Shown here in pieces: positions 24,619 to 36,689 of a stretch of 64,000 nucleotides of DNA. The stretch is taken from positions 315,808 through 379,807 of the forward strand of contig BCIK01000002.1 in NCBI GenBank assembly GCA_039545295.1, given 5' to 3'. Position 1 is the stretch's first letter; each line of letters opens with the position of its first letter. Source of the stretch: Udeniomyces pyricola (taxonomy: Eukaryota > Basidiomycota > Tremellomycetes > Cystofilobasidiales > Mrakiaceae). Below the pieces are notes generated by a model. The model was not told the origin of the DNA and searched no databases. It saw only the letters and a list, made by a program, of their open reading frames with translations. Made by a program: the position numbers and the translations under genes.

Positions 24619-27600
24619 CTAGAGTTCGCCCTCTTCTGCAGTGCCTTCTACCGGGACCGAGGAGGTCAACCTGGAGATCAAATCCTCGAAATCCATCCAA
24701 CTCTCCGGCCAGGTCGGAAACGCTGTCCCACCACCGACACTGCCATCGCCCTCATAGGTGGTAGGGTTGACGTTCCCATACCATCCGGTCGTATCCACCG
24801 AGTCGTATCCCATGTTTGGACCGGGCTCGTTCGATGACGTGGGTTGGGTCCAAACCGGCGTGGTGGAGAGGTCGAACGTTGGCTCGAGGCGAGACGCTGG
24901 TTCGGTCGCAGCTGGGTGAACGGGTGGTTCATAGGACGTTTCAGAGTATGTCGATGTCGTCGGCAGGAGCGTAACACCGGCCGGACCCATCGGTGGTTCA
25001 ATCTTTTCCGTAGCGATCCGAGCGAGAGCGTCGTGCTTCAGGGCGTCAGCACGGTCGAGGCACATCTCCTAAAATCATGCAAACAAGGTATAGGGAAATT
25101 CAAACATGAACGTTTTTCCTTTGTCTTTTTCTTTTTGTTCTCTGGAAAGAAAATAAAAATGATTCCAGCGGAATCGTGATGCAAGCTGATCGTACCAAGA
25201 CTCGGATTTCGGATTGATGGACGGGATCCTTAAGCGGCGTCGCCTGTTGCTGCTTAAGATACGACTCGAGTATCCCCGTGATCCGATCGGACAAAGCGCC
25301 GACAGGATCCCGGATAAGCACGAGGCCCAACACCTGCAAAGTTGAGCGATGGATGGACAGATAGAGACAGTTCTGGTTTAGCGACAGGTACCTATGACAC
25401 AGAAAGATTCAGAAGACAATCACGGACAGTGCAGCTACTGAAACCTCCAGCTACTGTCATATACGAGAACCTATGCAGTGGATCCGAGTCCTACAAACAA
25501 GATGCAAGTCAAAGGTGATCCAAGACACCACAGGGGTCAGAGAGTGGACACAAGACAGGTCAAAGAAAGAATCTTTTAGCTGCTTTGACCCTTCTTTTTT
25601 TCCCTCAAGAAAGACAAAAAGACAAAGCATACAGAGAGTTGAAGCCGAAGATGCAAGTCATCCAGGGCCGAATCGATCGCCACCGTTCGAGACGTTTGGA
25701 AAAAATCACCGACGATGGCCCGCATGAGAAACGGCCGATGCAGCGAGATCCGGGCGAGATGGAACCTTGAGTGAAGAGACAGTCGTTGAGGAATCAGAAA
25801 CGGCTTGATCCGGTCGAGGGTCGTGTCGGGATTGCACAGCCGGAAGTGGGGTGGAAGTTCGGAGGCCCATTGGACGAGCTCCCCGTCGGACGCTAGAACG
25901 TCACGATGACTTGCTGGTTGAAGTCCGAAGCAGAGGCTCTGCATACGGCCGATAGCAGTCGTAAGTGTTTTGTTGAGAATGAGGTAAGTTGTGACGGTGA
26001 CGATACTGAGTGGATGAGATATTGGGAATGGACTGTCGAGTTCCTCGTCTGTGACTACAAAATATGTACGTATGTACAAAGTCAGCCTCAAGATCACACG
26101 CAGCTACTAACGGCACTGGCGCAAAGACGGTAAGAAACTCACTGTTTGATGGCTGAGCGACGCCAGATTGTTCGTTCTGAATACTGAGTGGCCTGCCCAG
26201 AAACAGGGAGATACAGCGGTCCAGAACGTAAATTTGGGACCAAAGACGCCTCCGGATCTCGCATTCCTTGGGCGAAAGTCCCCATCTGTTGCCATCTACG
26301 TGGAGACCTTGGGCCTGAGCGAAGCGGGTGCAGAATCCAATGACGAGCCAACTCTGAGATAGAAACCCGGAAAACTTCCTATCAGTATACCAGCAGACCA
26401 TACCAGCGACGGGATTTGTGTGGAATCGATGCGCGACCCACCTCTGGAGCACGTCGATGGATGACTAAATACCAAGTCACCAGGCATCCCGCTCTGACCA
26501 TATCGAGGCTCTCCTGAAAAAAAAAAAAACGTTATCAGACCAGTCATCTGCATAGCTTTGTCTAACAGAGTAACGTTACAATAAGCTACATACGCCGTGA
26601 AAAGAGGGTGCGCTGTCGATTGCTCGTCGTGAGGCCCAATACCAAGTTTTACTGGCTTCTTCTCGTGCTTGAAGCTCTTGGAACCCCTCTGCAGGCGTCC
26701 ACTCGAGCAGGCAGCCAAATGCAAGAACGATAGATAGAACTGTCACCCCATGGCCGTGAAACGTATGCATCAGTCTCATCTCAAAGAAAACTAAAGCAAC
26801 AAGAACAACAGCAGTGTCTCTTGATCAGGCCTGCTCTTGATCATGAGAGAAAGGGAGGACTGACGTGCAAGCCAGCGAAGATCGATAGGATCATCCTGGT
26901 CTAGGGAACGTCTCCAAAACTGATCATACTGAAAGAGTCAAAAGTGTTTCTGCTTTCAGTTATGTATGTGCTTGCTGTAAAGGACTATCTGCATCAGGCA
27001 ATGCGTACCTGGACGTCCCAGTCTGGTCGAAAGACGATATCAGAGTGCGAATTATACGCCGAAAAGAATATGTTGACAAGGGTATCGCATACTCTAAAAA
27101 GGTGCAAGTCATAATTGTTCTTCAGTGGAAACGTCCAGACGAGGCTGGAGCGTGACGAAAGCGATGGTCACTTACTTGCGAGGAGGAAGAAGGGCAATCA
27201 GATCGCGAACCTGCGATACTTGTGAGAATGGATCGAGTTCCGCCCGGAAATGCTTGTATGAGCCGGTGTTGGGCGTTGTGCTGTGACAAGAAGCAGAGTC
27301 CGATCCGGCACCACCCTGATGACGAAAGAGTTTTTTTTTTTTGATATCATAAACGTCAGTCTACATCGTGCGTAGCATCGTGAATCTTTGGTCCGCAAAC
27401 TCACCGCGATGGCTTGCGCAGCTAGGAAAACCACATCAGATTAGTCAGCCTTTGTGAGTCTGAGAACGCCATCAATTTTGAGACCATCAATCGACTCACC
27501 TACGCGCGGCCCGAAGAAACTACTTCCATAAAACGCAATCGAGTTGCCACCTTCAGCGGCAAGCTGTGAATCGACGACCGCATTCACTCTCTCCTCGCCC

Positions 27601-28139
27601 TTGACGCTTGGCTGTCGTTCTGGGGCGCCCGAAACGTCAGTCTTACTCCAAACGAGGGTAGATCGAATGGATGAAGCGTCAGGCGCTCCTTTAGTGCGAT
27701 GAGATGAGAATTCGATCGGAGATGATTGAGCCGGTAACAGTTTGGCGTCTGGAGGGAATGAGCATGACGCCGCAACATCTCGGCGCATGCAGTTGCTACA
27801 GGGATGAAGGCCGTCGCATTTTTGTTTCCGCGAGTTACATGCCTGTACGGAAGATAGACAAGGTCAATCGAAGGTAGAGTCGTACGAAGCGATGAGATCA
27901 AACGAGAGGCATTAGCTCATGAGGTCCGTCACCAGCAAACGACAGGTGCCTGATCCATGATTCACCTTGCACGCCGTCGCCATTCGTCCTCGCTTACGCT
28001 TCTTGGCGGTGCTTTCGGCTAGTTGGCGAGTAACGCTGGAAGACGAGATCGTATCATGAGGAAAACCAAAGCTTCCACTGGCATCTACTGGGCTTGGAAT
28101 GTCACTGCAGCATGAATCGCATAGCGACGAGTGAGTCAT
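24619..28139 (-). CDS. Zn2Cys6 fungal transcription factor with Fungal_trans domain (first copy)
   Basis: This is a nuclear DNA-binding regulator. It starts at the ATG at 28139 (MTHSSLCDSCCSDIPSPVDA). A basic run AKKRKRGRMATACK leads into the zinc cluster, split by an intron after ATACK. The cluster is C57-X2-C60-X6-C67-X5-C73-X2-C76-X8-C85 (ACNSRKQKCDGLHPC, then SNCMRRDVAASC), fully canonical. The middle homology region of the Fungal_trans family follows, with LSPKECEIRRRLWSQIYVLD and RCISLFLGRPLSI (about 26150-26310). The C-terminus ends VEGTAEEGEL after a Ser/Thr/Pro/Gly-rich acidic stretch that could be an activation domain. Many introns interrupt the gene, so the 26.3-27.4 kb part is only approximately resolved. 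Its position beside the transporter/hydrolase pair suggests it is their pathway-specific regulator; this is inference. Confidence 0.85.
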
Positions 28140-29143
28140 GAACCGTCTGCACCCTTCGCAGTCTCAACCACGTACTAGCGCCAATGAGCAGCAAAAAGAA
28201 GCCAATCTCGATAACAAGGGGGACAGAATCAGGGTCATGGGAAGGCTGACCTCATTCAAGAAATGCGAATTCAAACGGGACCAGATAACGAGTCAAGATA
28301 TGGAGGTCTACGCGTCGATGGTGATGGTGATGGTCGTGGACGACAGTGGTGGTCGTACGTCTGACCCTAGCAATGCCGCCTATCTCCGAGGCGTTTAGTT
28401 GAAGTGGAATCATATATGTACTACTGGACCGTATCAGGAAATCACCTGTCCAGATCTTCATGTATCATGGTGCTGTACGATATATAGACGTAATTGGATG
28501 ATCTCGTCTTACCACGGATGTACTGGTCCGGACTGATCAATATGGTGTACTCAATCATACGACGTCGATCAATCCCAAAAACATCAAATCAAAACACTCA
28601 TGTGACAGAAAAGCAACAGAGGATCGAGTTGAAAGAACATTTTATGAACTAATTAAGTCGAAACGATGATCCGCGAAAATCATTACAGCTGTTACTACTG
28701 ATGCTAGCTATGTACATTGAAGGGCATTATTCAGATCGTTATATATAGATATGCATGGCGATCGATTAAAACGACTGAGTTGAAAAAAAAAAAAAAAGAG
28801 ATTCATAGGGAGACATGCCTAACAACATTGACGAAACACATGATCAAACCTAAGATTTTTCCCAGACAGGAAAAAAACAAACAAACAACGAAACAATTCT
28901 ATTCATAGGAAGGAGAATCTGGAAAATACTAAGCAACCGCCAAGGATGGCATGGAAGAAAAACAAAAAAGAAAGAGAAATCGAAAGGAAACAGTTCAAGA
29001 TCACGCCTCTTCATGAGCAGGGTCGAATCAGACACCGAACAACTGAGCGAGATCCCGCACGGACATCCGGCCAATCCTAAAATTAACCGAAGAAAAATAA
29101 AAATAAAAAAGAATTTTTTTTTGTTCAACCGAGAGGTGGTAGA
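28140..29143. other. Intergenic region between two minus-strand genes
   Basis: About 1.0 kb has no supported gene. It should contain the promoter of the Zn2Cys6 gene (left) and the 3' UTR of the SNF2 gene (right, A-rich with A runs at 28783-28797). A GATGGT triplet repeat sits at 28317-28337. Nothing else stood out. Confidence 0.65.
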
Positions 29144-32100
29144 TCAGCGGGTGAGAGCTATCAAACGGCTTCCACCTCCAAAGGATGAAGATCCTTGACC
29201 CTCTGTCTGGCCAACGACGTACTTTTCACCGGTCCCTTCACCCAGACTGGCGTCTGCGACTTGCTTCTTCCTGTTCTGGAGATCGATGATCCTCTGCTCG
29301 ATCGAATCCACGATGACGAGTCGCTTGATGACGACAGGTTTCGTCTGACCGATCCGGTGGACCTGAGTAGAGAAAAGACAAAATCGCCCGTGGAGGAAAG
29401 GTCGGGGGGTCAGATATCGTTAAGCGGGAGGACTGCCAAATATGGATCTCTTGGAACCATAAACCTTACTCGATCAGTCGCTTGATCCTCTGTCGCTGTG
29501 TTCCAAGCGAGATCCATGGAGATCACTCGGTTCGCTCGAGTGAGGTTGAGCCCGACACCGCCACACCTGCCCACGTAAGAACCCAAACCGAACCAAGGTC
29601 AGCAATCTGTCGAAGAAATCAATCTTCAGCGCTGGAGAAAGACCGAGGAGTTTTCCTCTCTTTCTCCGAAGGACGCACTTCAATGAGATGACGAGGATCT
29701 TGGTCTTTTCGTTCGTCATAAAGTTTCGAACGGCAGCTGATCGATCGGATCGAGTCATGCTGCCGGTATATTCTAGGTACTTATGGCCTGCTCGTTGCAG
29801 CACAACCCCAATGAGGTCGATGAACGATGTCCACTGCGAGAAAATGATAATCTTGTCGTCTGGGTCACTCCTAGATTCGTCATCCAAAACAGATAGGATT
29901 TCCATTAGCGTAATCAATAAGACGATAAGAACATGGAGCCGTGCGAGGTTTGGGCGTACTCTTGCCACTGGTTGATGAGCGCGAGCATTTGGATTAGCTT
30001 TGCCGAAGGTTCGATGTTCTCAATGTCGTCGGCATCACCGATGATTTGGCGTCCCTTGCCCTTTTGGCTGGAAGTCAACTTAAACTGAAGGAGTTTCACA
30101 AAAGAAAGTAAACCAAAAACACAGAAACCCGTTATACATCCGACCGAAGGTTTATCGCATTGATCCAATCGAGTACAGTTGACTCACTTCGGTTTCCTCT
30201 GTGTCATCGTCAGCGCGCTTCTTGGCCTTCGGGATAGACGATCGTAAAGCATCCTCCTCATCAGAGTCCAGAACAACCATCTTCAAAGACGGACGTGAGT
30301 CCACATCATAATCAGAATACAAAGAAAACACGTGCGTAGCCAGTCTCGTCGGATTTGTCATTGTCCACAGCTAAGGCGATGAGACACAGCTTACTTTGTT
30401 GGGCCTCGCCCTGCCTTTCCCCTTGCCGAGCATCGAAGGATCAGGCATTTCTTCGTCGTCCGAGTCTTCAATCGTTGGCTTCGCGTCCTTGAGCAAATCG
30501 AGATCGCTAATCTGGGAGCCGGGGATGAGGCTCGATCCTGTCTCCTTGATATCCTCCTCTGGTTCGAATCTGCAACCAGGTTCAGCAAGAAAAGAACCAA
30601 TCCATCCGGTTAGACGATGTGATTGTGTACAGGCGAATGGACATCTAGACGAGCCAAGCACGTATGAGCGACGTACGCTGAAGATTTGTACGTCTTGCGA
30701 ATGTCGACCTTGGATCGACACGTTGGACATGACTTGATGTGCTCCTTGATGGTGTCATCTTCGGTCTCAAGAGGTTTACTATACCCACGCGAGAGGTATC
30801 ACGAGAAACGCAAAGGAAAACAATCTTCAGCTCTGTCTGAAGAAATGCCTAGAAATACGACAGGGGAAGGGCTAGCCCGCCACTCACAGGTCATCGAGGC
30901 ACGATGCACAAAATTCTTGCATGCAACAGATGGTGATTCTTGCGTCGTTGAGGGGCTCGAAACCTACGGCGCGATCATAGATGAATTTAGCATTCTGCTT
31001 CATTGACCGAATGGCGAGGCGCAAGGATGGATTTACGTACAGATGGGACAGTTGAACGCATCGGTCGCGGCGTCGTCGTCCTGGGATTCGGCAGCGGCAG
31101 CTTCCTCGATCCTGGCCCTAAACTTCTTCTTGACCTTGTCAACCCATCTGTTGTCACAAAGGAAGGAGAAATCCAAGGCAATCATCAGTTCATCGAGCGG
31201 ATCAAAGTCGATCCAAACGAAAAGGACCCCAAGAACTCACTCTTGGCCTTGAAGCTTGACTGCACGCTCAATCTCGCCGAGCTTAGCAAGCTCGGCAATC
31301 TCGGCAGCCTGAGGATCCTCCTCCTCATCTTGCAGAAGAAGATCAGTCGGAGAAATTCCCTCGCCCTTAGCTCGAGCAAGCAATTGAGGGTGGTTGCACA
31401 GTTGGCGTAATCGAAGAAGCATCGTAAGAACGCAAGCATAGCTATGAATCACAGCCGTGGAACCATCACAATCAACGTCAGCCTTCGGTACATCACATGT
31501 CGGTACGAGGACAGATAAGTCCTGAACGAACGCAGCAAAACTCACTTCTTGAGAACAGTCCCGGCTCGAAGGAATTTGTTGAACCGGATTCGAGCCTTAG
31601 TTCTGCAAACAATCCAAAAGTTGATCGATTAACATACACAAACGGCGAAGTTGTGCGCTCGAAAATCAGAGCAGAAGTGACAGCGATATTTACTCGATGG
31701 CATTGTAGATCTCGCGCTCCTGAGGGGTAAAATCAAGCTCCTGTACCTCGGTTGACTTGTCTCCAAGTTGAAGAATGGGCTAGGACAAACGAAGACAACG
31801 GACTGCCAACTCAGTATCGCACGGTTTCAAGAGCCCGAGGAGGATATGATCTAACCTTGCCATCGACTTTAGAGTCCTTGGTCCGCCTTAGCAAACACGA
31901 CACAAGGATGACCTGAGCTCGCTTGGCAGCTCTCTAGGGAATGTGACAGAATCAAGCGCAAATCTGTTAGCTATGCGATTTTGTCGGATCTCGAGACCCG
32001 TACTCGTTCAGGGGACAAGCGAGGTCGGCTAAGATTCACTCACGTCGGGGTATTTTTTGGCGGGCTTAGCGATGTGGTTGCTGAGAAGGATCCAAGACAA

Positions 32101-35100
32101 GGGACAAATAGCGGGATTCAAGGGGTCACACAATTGTACATCGTGGTCAGAGTCCGACTCAAGTATGACGATACAGAGCTGACCACCGTTGAATGGTGGC
32201 AAGACTCACTAGAACTCCTGCCATTCGTGGAATTTGGGAATTCTCAGGAAGCGAAATTGGCCGTAGAGGTCTTCGACCCCGTTCGTGATGGGCGTTCCGG
32301 TAAGCTGCAGGATAGTAAAATACATATGAATGGATGATTGAATCCATTTACCTCTCTTCGATATCATCGAGGTGCAAAAGAAACGGTGCACAAAGGCTCT
32401 TACACTCCATCGGTAATCAGACTCCATCTCGGCGATGCATTGAGAAGTCCTCGTGTTTCGGTTCCGTATCTGCTGAGCCTCGTCCAAGATCTGTAGAACA
32501 CCAGAGTAGAGATCATGATAAGGGATAGCTCAGTAGTGATGCAGATAGAAGATTGAGAACGATCAGAGCACGTACGATTCGGTACCATTCGATTTGTGCC
32601 AGCGGTCCCCACTGCAGTCATCGTCCAAGACGATAAAATCAACCAAAAAAAAGTCAGCATCTCCGACACATATATACAAGAGCCTATCTGGATAGTCGTG
32701 GTAGCCAGTTTTCGTACCTTCTGAGGTGGCGCGGGACCCTCATCCTCCGTCTCCGAGCCTTCTTCGCCCGGAAGAACGATGCGCCGCTTCTTCTTCTTTC
32801 GCTCAGGCTTGGGAAATTCCGTGACGAGAGTTCCATAGGTTGTGAGGACGACATCGTAGGCTCGAAGCTCTACACCGACGAGAGGAAGAAGGATATTGTG
32901 AGGAACACCACTCATCCCCGAGTCAAGAAGCATGGATCACTGGGATTTCGGACTGTGGAGTAGACGTACTTTTCCTGGTCATGCCAATCTTGGCCGTTCC
33001 GTGGTAGATGAAGATGGACATCTCGGCGTCACGGCATTTAGTTTCCTAGAGAACCGAGAAAATCCGTCAGCCTGATGACCTCATCGTTCAGACAAACAAG
33101 TGGTCTCAACTCACGATCTCGTCCCTCCACTGCTCGAGCAAAGCGAGAGGACTGGGTAACATAGAAAAATCAGATTGTGTTTCAGTCGAGGGCAAGCTTT
33201 GAAGGGGTGTCATAACAAAAAGGTCCCTCACGCGATGATAAGATTGCTCTTCTTCTTAGGATCTTGAGATCGATTGACGACCATCAACGCAGTTGCCTGG
33301 ATCGTCTTACCAAGCCCCATAGCATCACTGAACGATCAGACACAAACGCATGTCGATTAGTTCGGAGAGGCCGTGACCATACGCCATAAACGATAACGGT
33401 AAGAGGAAGGGAAATCAAGAGATTGAGTCGTACGCGAGAATGCCACCGCAGTGACTGGGCTTGGCCTCTTGCTTGATGAGCCATGAAACGCCCAACACTT
33501 GATGCGGCATGAGAGAGCTAGGATACCAGAGGTTGGCAGTGATCAGTCAACGCTTACCGGTAAGTTCAAATCTCGGGGCCGAACAATGAAAGGAATACCT
33601 ACACCGACATGCCTGGGATACAATCCTGAAGACTATTCAATCCAAGATCGGCCATAGCCTCATTAACAGACGCATCTGTCAAGACGAAGCAGACCCAGAG
33701 AAAGGATCAGCGAAGATTCGGGGCAAACGCGACGAGTCTCATGCAATAATCTAGGCTTACTGTCGGCAAAGTCGTTGATGGTAGTGTCGAAAAATTCCTT
33801 GAGGCTGAATGAGGGGATGCAAGAGCGTGCATGAGTTGGAGCGGATCAATATTCCTGGCGGCTCTCGCAGAAAGAAAAAAAAAAAAAAAAAAAAAAAAAC
33901 CCGCTAACGCACTCTACTTCTCGACCGTCAAGGACAGGCTTTTTCATATAACCATGGAAGTCGTCCTCATCGTCGCTGATTCCCGCATACCTGTCCAACT
34001 GGTAATCAGCTGAACCATGATCCAAGAAAGACACAGGATTTATAGCAGCATAATCCAAGAAGGACGCAGAATTTGAAGGTCCTGCCATAGCATTTAAGGC
34101 AAATCTGATGGCGTCACGACCTGACACACTGCTTGGTCCGGGACCAGCAACAGCAGAATGTGCACGGGCAACGGCAGGAGATGCACGAGCGACGGTGCTC
34201 TTAACAGGAGCTATCGGGCCGTACTCAGGTCCGGGATCATCAAAGGTGCCAAATTTGATGTCGAGCTCTGGGAATTGTAAAACCAAAGCCAGCTCTCTTG
34301 GAGAGGGGTTGGGTGGATCTCCCCAGCAGCCCATGATGGGGGCAAGCACGTTCATTCGCGCAGCGATAGCCTTTCGGAGGGTGATGTCATCGATGCTACA
34401 GATTCGTGAAAGGTGTCCATCAGAGCGAGGCGTGAGGACTCGAGCATGTTTGACCTGACTGGCCAACAAGGACAGAACATACGCCAACGATCGAGGACAT
34501 ACGCTTTGAGTTCTGCTTTGAGGAAAACGTACTCTGCACGAGCAAGCTTCCGCTTGTCGTCAGGTTCGGTGAGTTTGCGGCTTACTATAACGCAAGAAGC
34601 CGTGGTGAAAGATGGATAGGATTCGCAAGTGAATCAAACGTCCATCATCTGGGGTGGAAGGAGAAAACGGCGAGGAAGGGGGAATGCAATGACTCCAACG
34701 TACAAGCGGCAGGGGTTATCGCGGGAGTAGCGGCGGTCGCCGAAGGGACAAGAGGGGCAGTCGAATGGGAACTCAAGCCAGCTCCTTGAGACGAGGTGGT
34801 ACCAATATAAGCAGGAGCGGGTCCAGCTGCAGGCGATTCAACGCGAGCCTTCTTGGACGAATGAGCCTCGCTGTAACGGGGTTTAAGAAACGAAACAAGT
34901 TGTCAGTCGAAGTCTACATCCCCAAGATCCATCATAGCGTAAGGACACTAGCTGTTCACCTGGCAGCATCGGCGGGTCTCTTGCGAGAAGCTTGAGTATC
35001 GGCCGCTATCTGCGAGCACAACGAAAGGTCAAGAAGATTCGGATGGTTAGATTGCAAAGCCCATATAGGGAGTGGTAGCCGCTGTCGGGTCGTAACTCGT

Positions 35101-36116
35101 ACCCTGTCCTTTTGCCTTTCGTTACGATCTCGCTTGTGAGTGGGGTGTGCAAAGATATGGTGCTTGAAGACCAGGTTGAGAGCAGTAGCGAAAAAGATCA
35201 GCAGGTGCAAGGGCAAAACGAAGGCGTAGCCAAAGTAGTCGACCTCAGTCGGACGTACGATGAATGGTCCCAAGCTTCCGATTCCACTACCATCGTGACC
35301 AGTCACAGGATCGTTCGCAAGGCGGATATCGATCCAACATCCGCTTTCCATGCCTGACGAAGGTCGCGATCGATAGCAGGTCAGCTTGATGGGATGCAGT
35401 CGAGCACGGAGAGACTCCAAAAGGCACGCACATGTCAGAACGCCAGGCGAGTTGGGCTCAACGTCGATGATGAACGCATCATCATAGGGGTACCTAAGAC
35501 ACAATGAGCGGTCCAATGACAAAATCAGTGACTGTGCATGACGCGATCAAATAGCAGGGTGGGTGATTTAGGGAGGGGGGTTGGGTTGGAGAGGCACCAG
35601 ATCCATGATACATACTCCTGGAGAAACTTGCGAATTTTGTTGATGTATGGATCCGGTAGGCCCTGTGTATGATGATAAAGGGATGTAACCAAGCCGCTAA
35701 GTACGCTGGATTGCTACTCGATCGGGTAGTGACGGGGAAGACAGTCGTTCGGAGTCGAGCGTTGGCTTGAGGCACCCAGGCGTCCTCGCGTTGCGCAGGC
35801 GGCCTAGGGCCAAAAGAGACGAAGCCAGTGAAGCAACGAGAGAGGCGACGGTGACGGTATACTCTATTGGGAGATGTATGGGGGCATCTCCTGGGCAGAG
35901 AGCCAGCGGCCAGGCGGGCGGGACGTATGGGAAGCTAGGGCATTGAGGCGAGGTTTGGCTGGACTTTGGATTGAGACAAGGGGTTGATTGACCGGTGCAA
36001 GGAGCCGAATGAAGTCATGATCTGATCGGTAGACGCACAAAATGGGCATCATCTTCATCGATGCCTCTTGAAGCCTTGGCTACTTGTCGAACGTCATGGT
36101 CTGTAAGTAGAGGCAT
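29144..36116 (-). CDS. SNF2-family ATPase with embedded RING finger (Rad5/Rad16/Uls1 type)
   Basis: This is a large nuclear DNA translocase of the SNF2 class that carries a RING between its two helicase lobes, as in Rad5, Rad16/HLTF and Uls1, which act in DNA repair and SUMO-linked protein turnover. The likely start is the ATG at 36116 ([20 protein letters not shown]). N-terminal exons give a Cys/His segment (CMESGC then HHIFAHPTH) and a Ser/Ala/Pro-rich linker. Helicase motifs: [27 protein letters not shown] (Walker A), [26 protein letters not shown] (motif II as DEAQ), [11 protein letters not shown], then [32 protein letters not shown] and [15 protein letters not shown] (motif VI). The RING reads [17 protein letters not shown], then MQEFCASC, later SCPTCR, with Gln where His is usual. 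It ends LIALTR-stop at 29144. There are probably more than 20 introns. Rad5, Rad16 and Uls1 orthology is not separable by eye. Confidence 0.88.
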
Positions 36117-36689
36117 GATGCCGACGGAGAAGGAGAAAGGGTAGTGGGGGTGGGATGAGGGTGATGAGAGCTATAGGACTATGGAACGGGCGAAGCTGAT
36201 AGAATCAGGGGCGAAGGGGGAAGGGCGAAGGGCGAAGGGCGGAGGGAAGACTCAACGTACTCGACGCGCGCGCGCGCTCCCCCCCCCCCCCCCCCCCCGC
36301 TCCCTCACGCGACGCGTCATGACTGAGAATCCTCACGCGCTTCATCCACACCGTCCTCCAGTCGTCGCTCACACGTCATCCATCATCCCTTGCCTGCCTG
36401 CCGTCTTCAGGAGATCTGTGAGCTCGACTTCCTTGGCACGCCATATATCATGGCTCAATGATCCGTCATATCCAACCTGACATCTCTGGCTGGCTTATTT
36501 GTTCAACTGACTGGCCAACTCGACCGACCGATCAGTCGATCGAGGTGCGGCTCGTTTCCCTTCTTACGTGTGTCCGCTGCTGACGGTTCAAGCCTGGGGT
36601 TACACCATGTTCTTCACCTGCTGAGTCATCTCACTAACCACCATGTCCTCGTCCATGCTCAACTTCAACTCAGACCACCGCCTCAATTC
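36117..36689. promoter_or_regulatory. Divergent promoter: SNF2/RING ATPase (-) and Rtp1-like gene (+)
   Basis: The region contains an alternating (CG)6C tract (36265-36277) directly followed by a run of 20 C (36279-36298), then an ACGCGT hexamer (36312-36317) with two more ACGCG cores within about 40 bases (36306-36345). ACGCGT is the MCB element of the G1/S factor MBF in yeasts, which would suit a repair ATPase. The same hexamer also occurs elsewhere in the window, so this is a weak hint. The adjacent GAAGGGC repeats (about 36207-36243) are simple sequence. Confidence 0.4.

Noticed and set aside
30550..30580. GGTTCGAATC-like box B of a tRNA gene
   Set aside because: It lies inside a coding exon of the SNF2 gene, with no matching box A, acceptor stem or T-run terminator.
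35224..35310. Transmembrane segment in the SNF2 protein ([19 protein letters not shown])
   Set aside because: It starts with gtacgt and ends in cttcaag with pyrimidine-rich sequence, so it is better explained as an in-frame intron.
36312..36317. ACGCGT as proof of MBF control of the SNF2 gene
   Set aside because: The same hexamer occurs elsewhere in the window (e.g. 13893-13898), so a single match is only suggestive.
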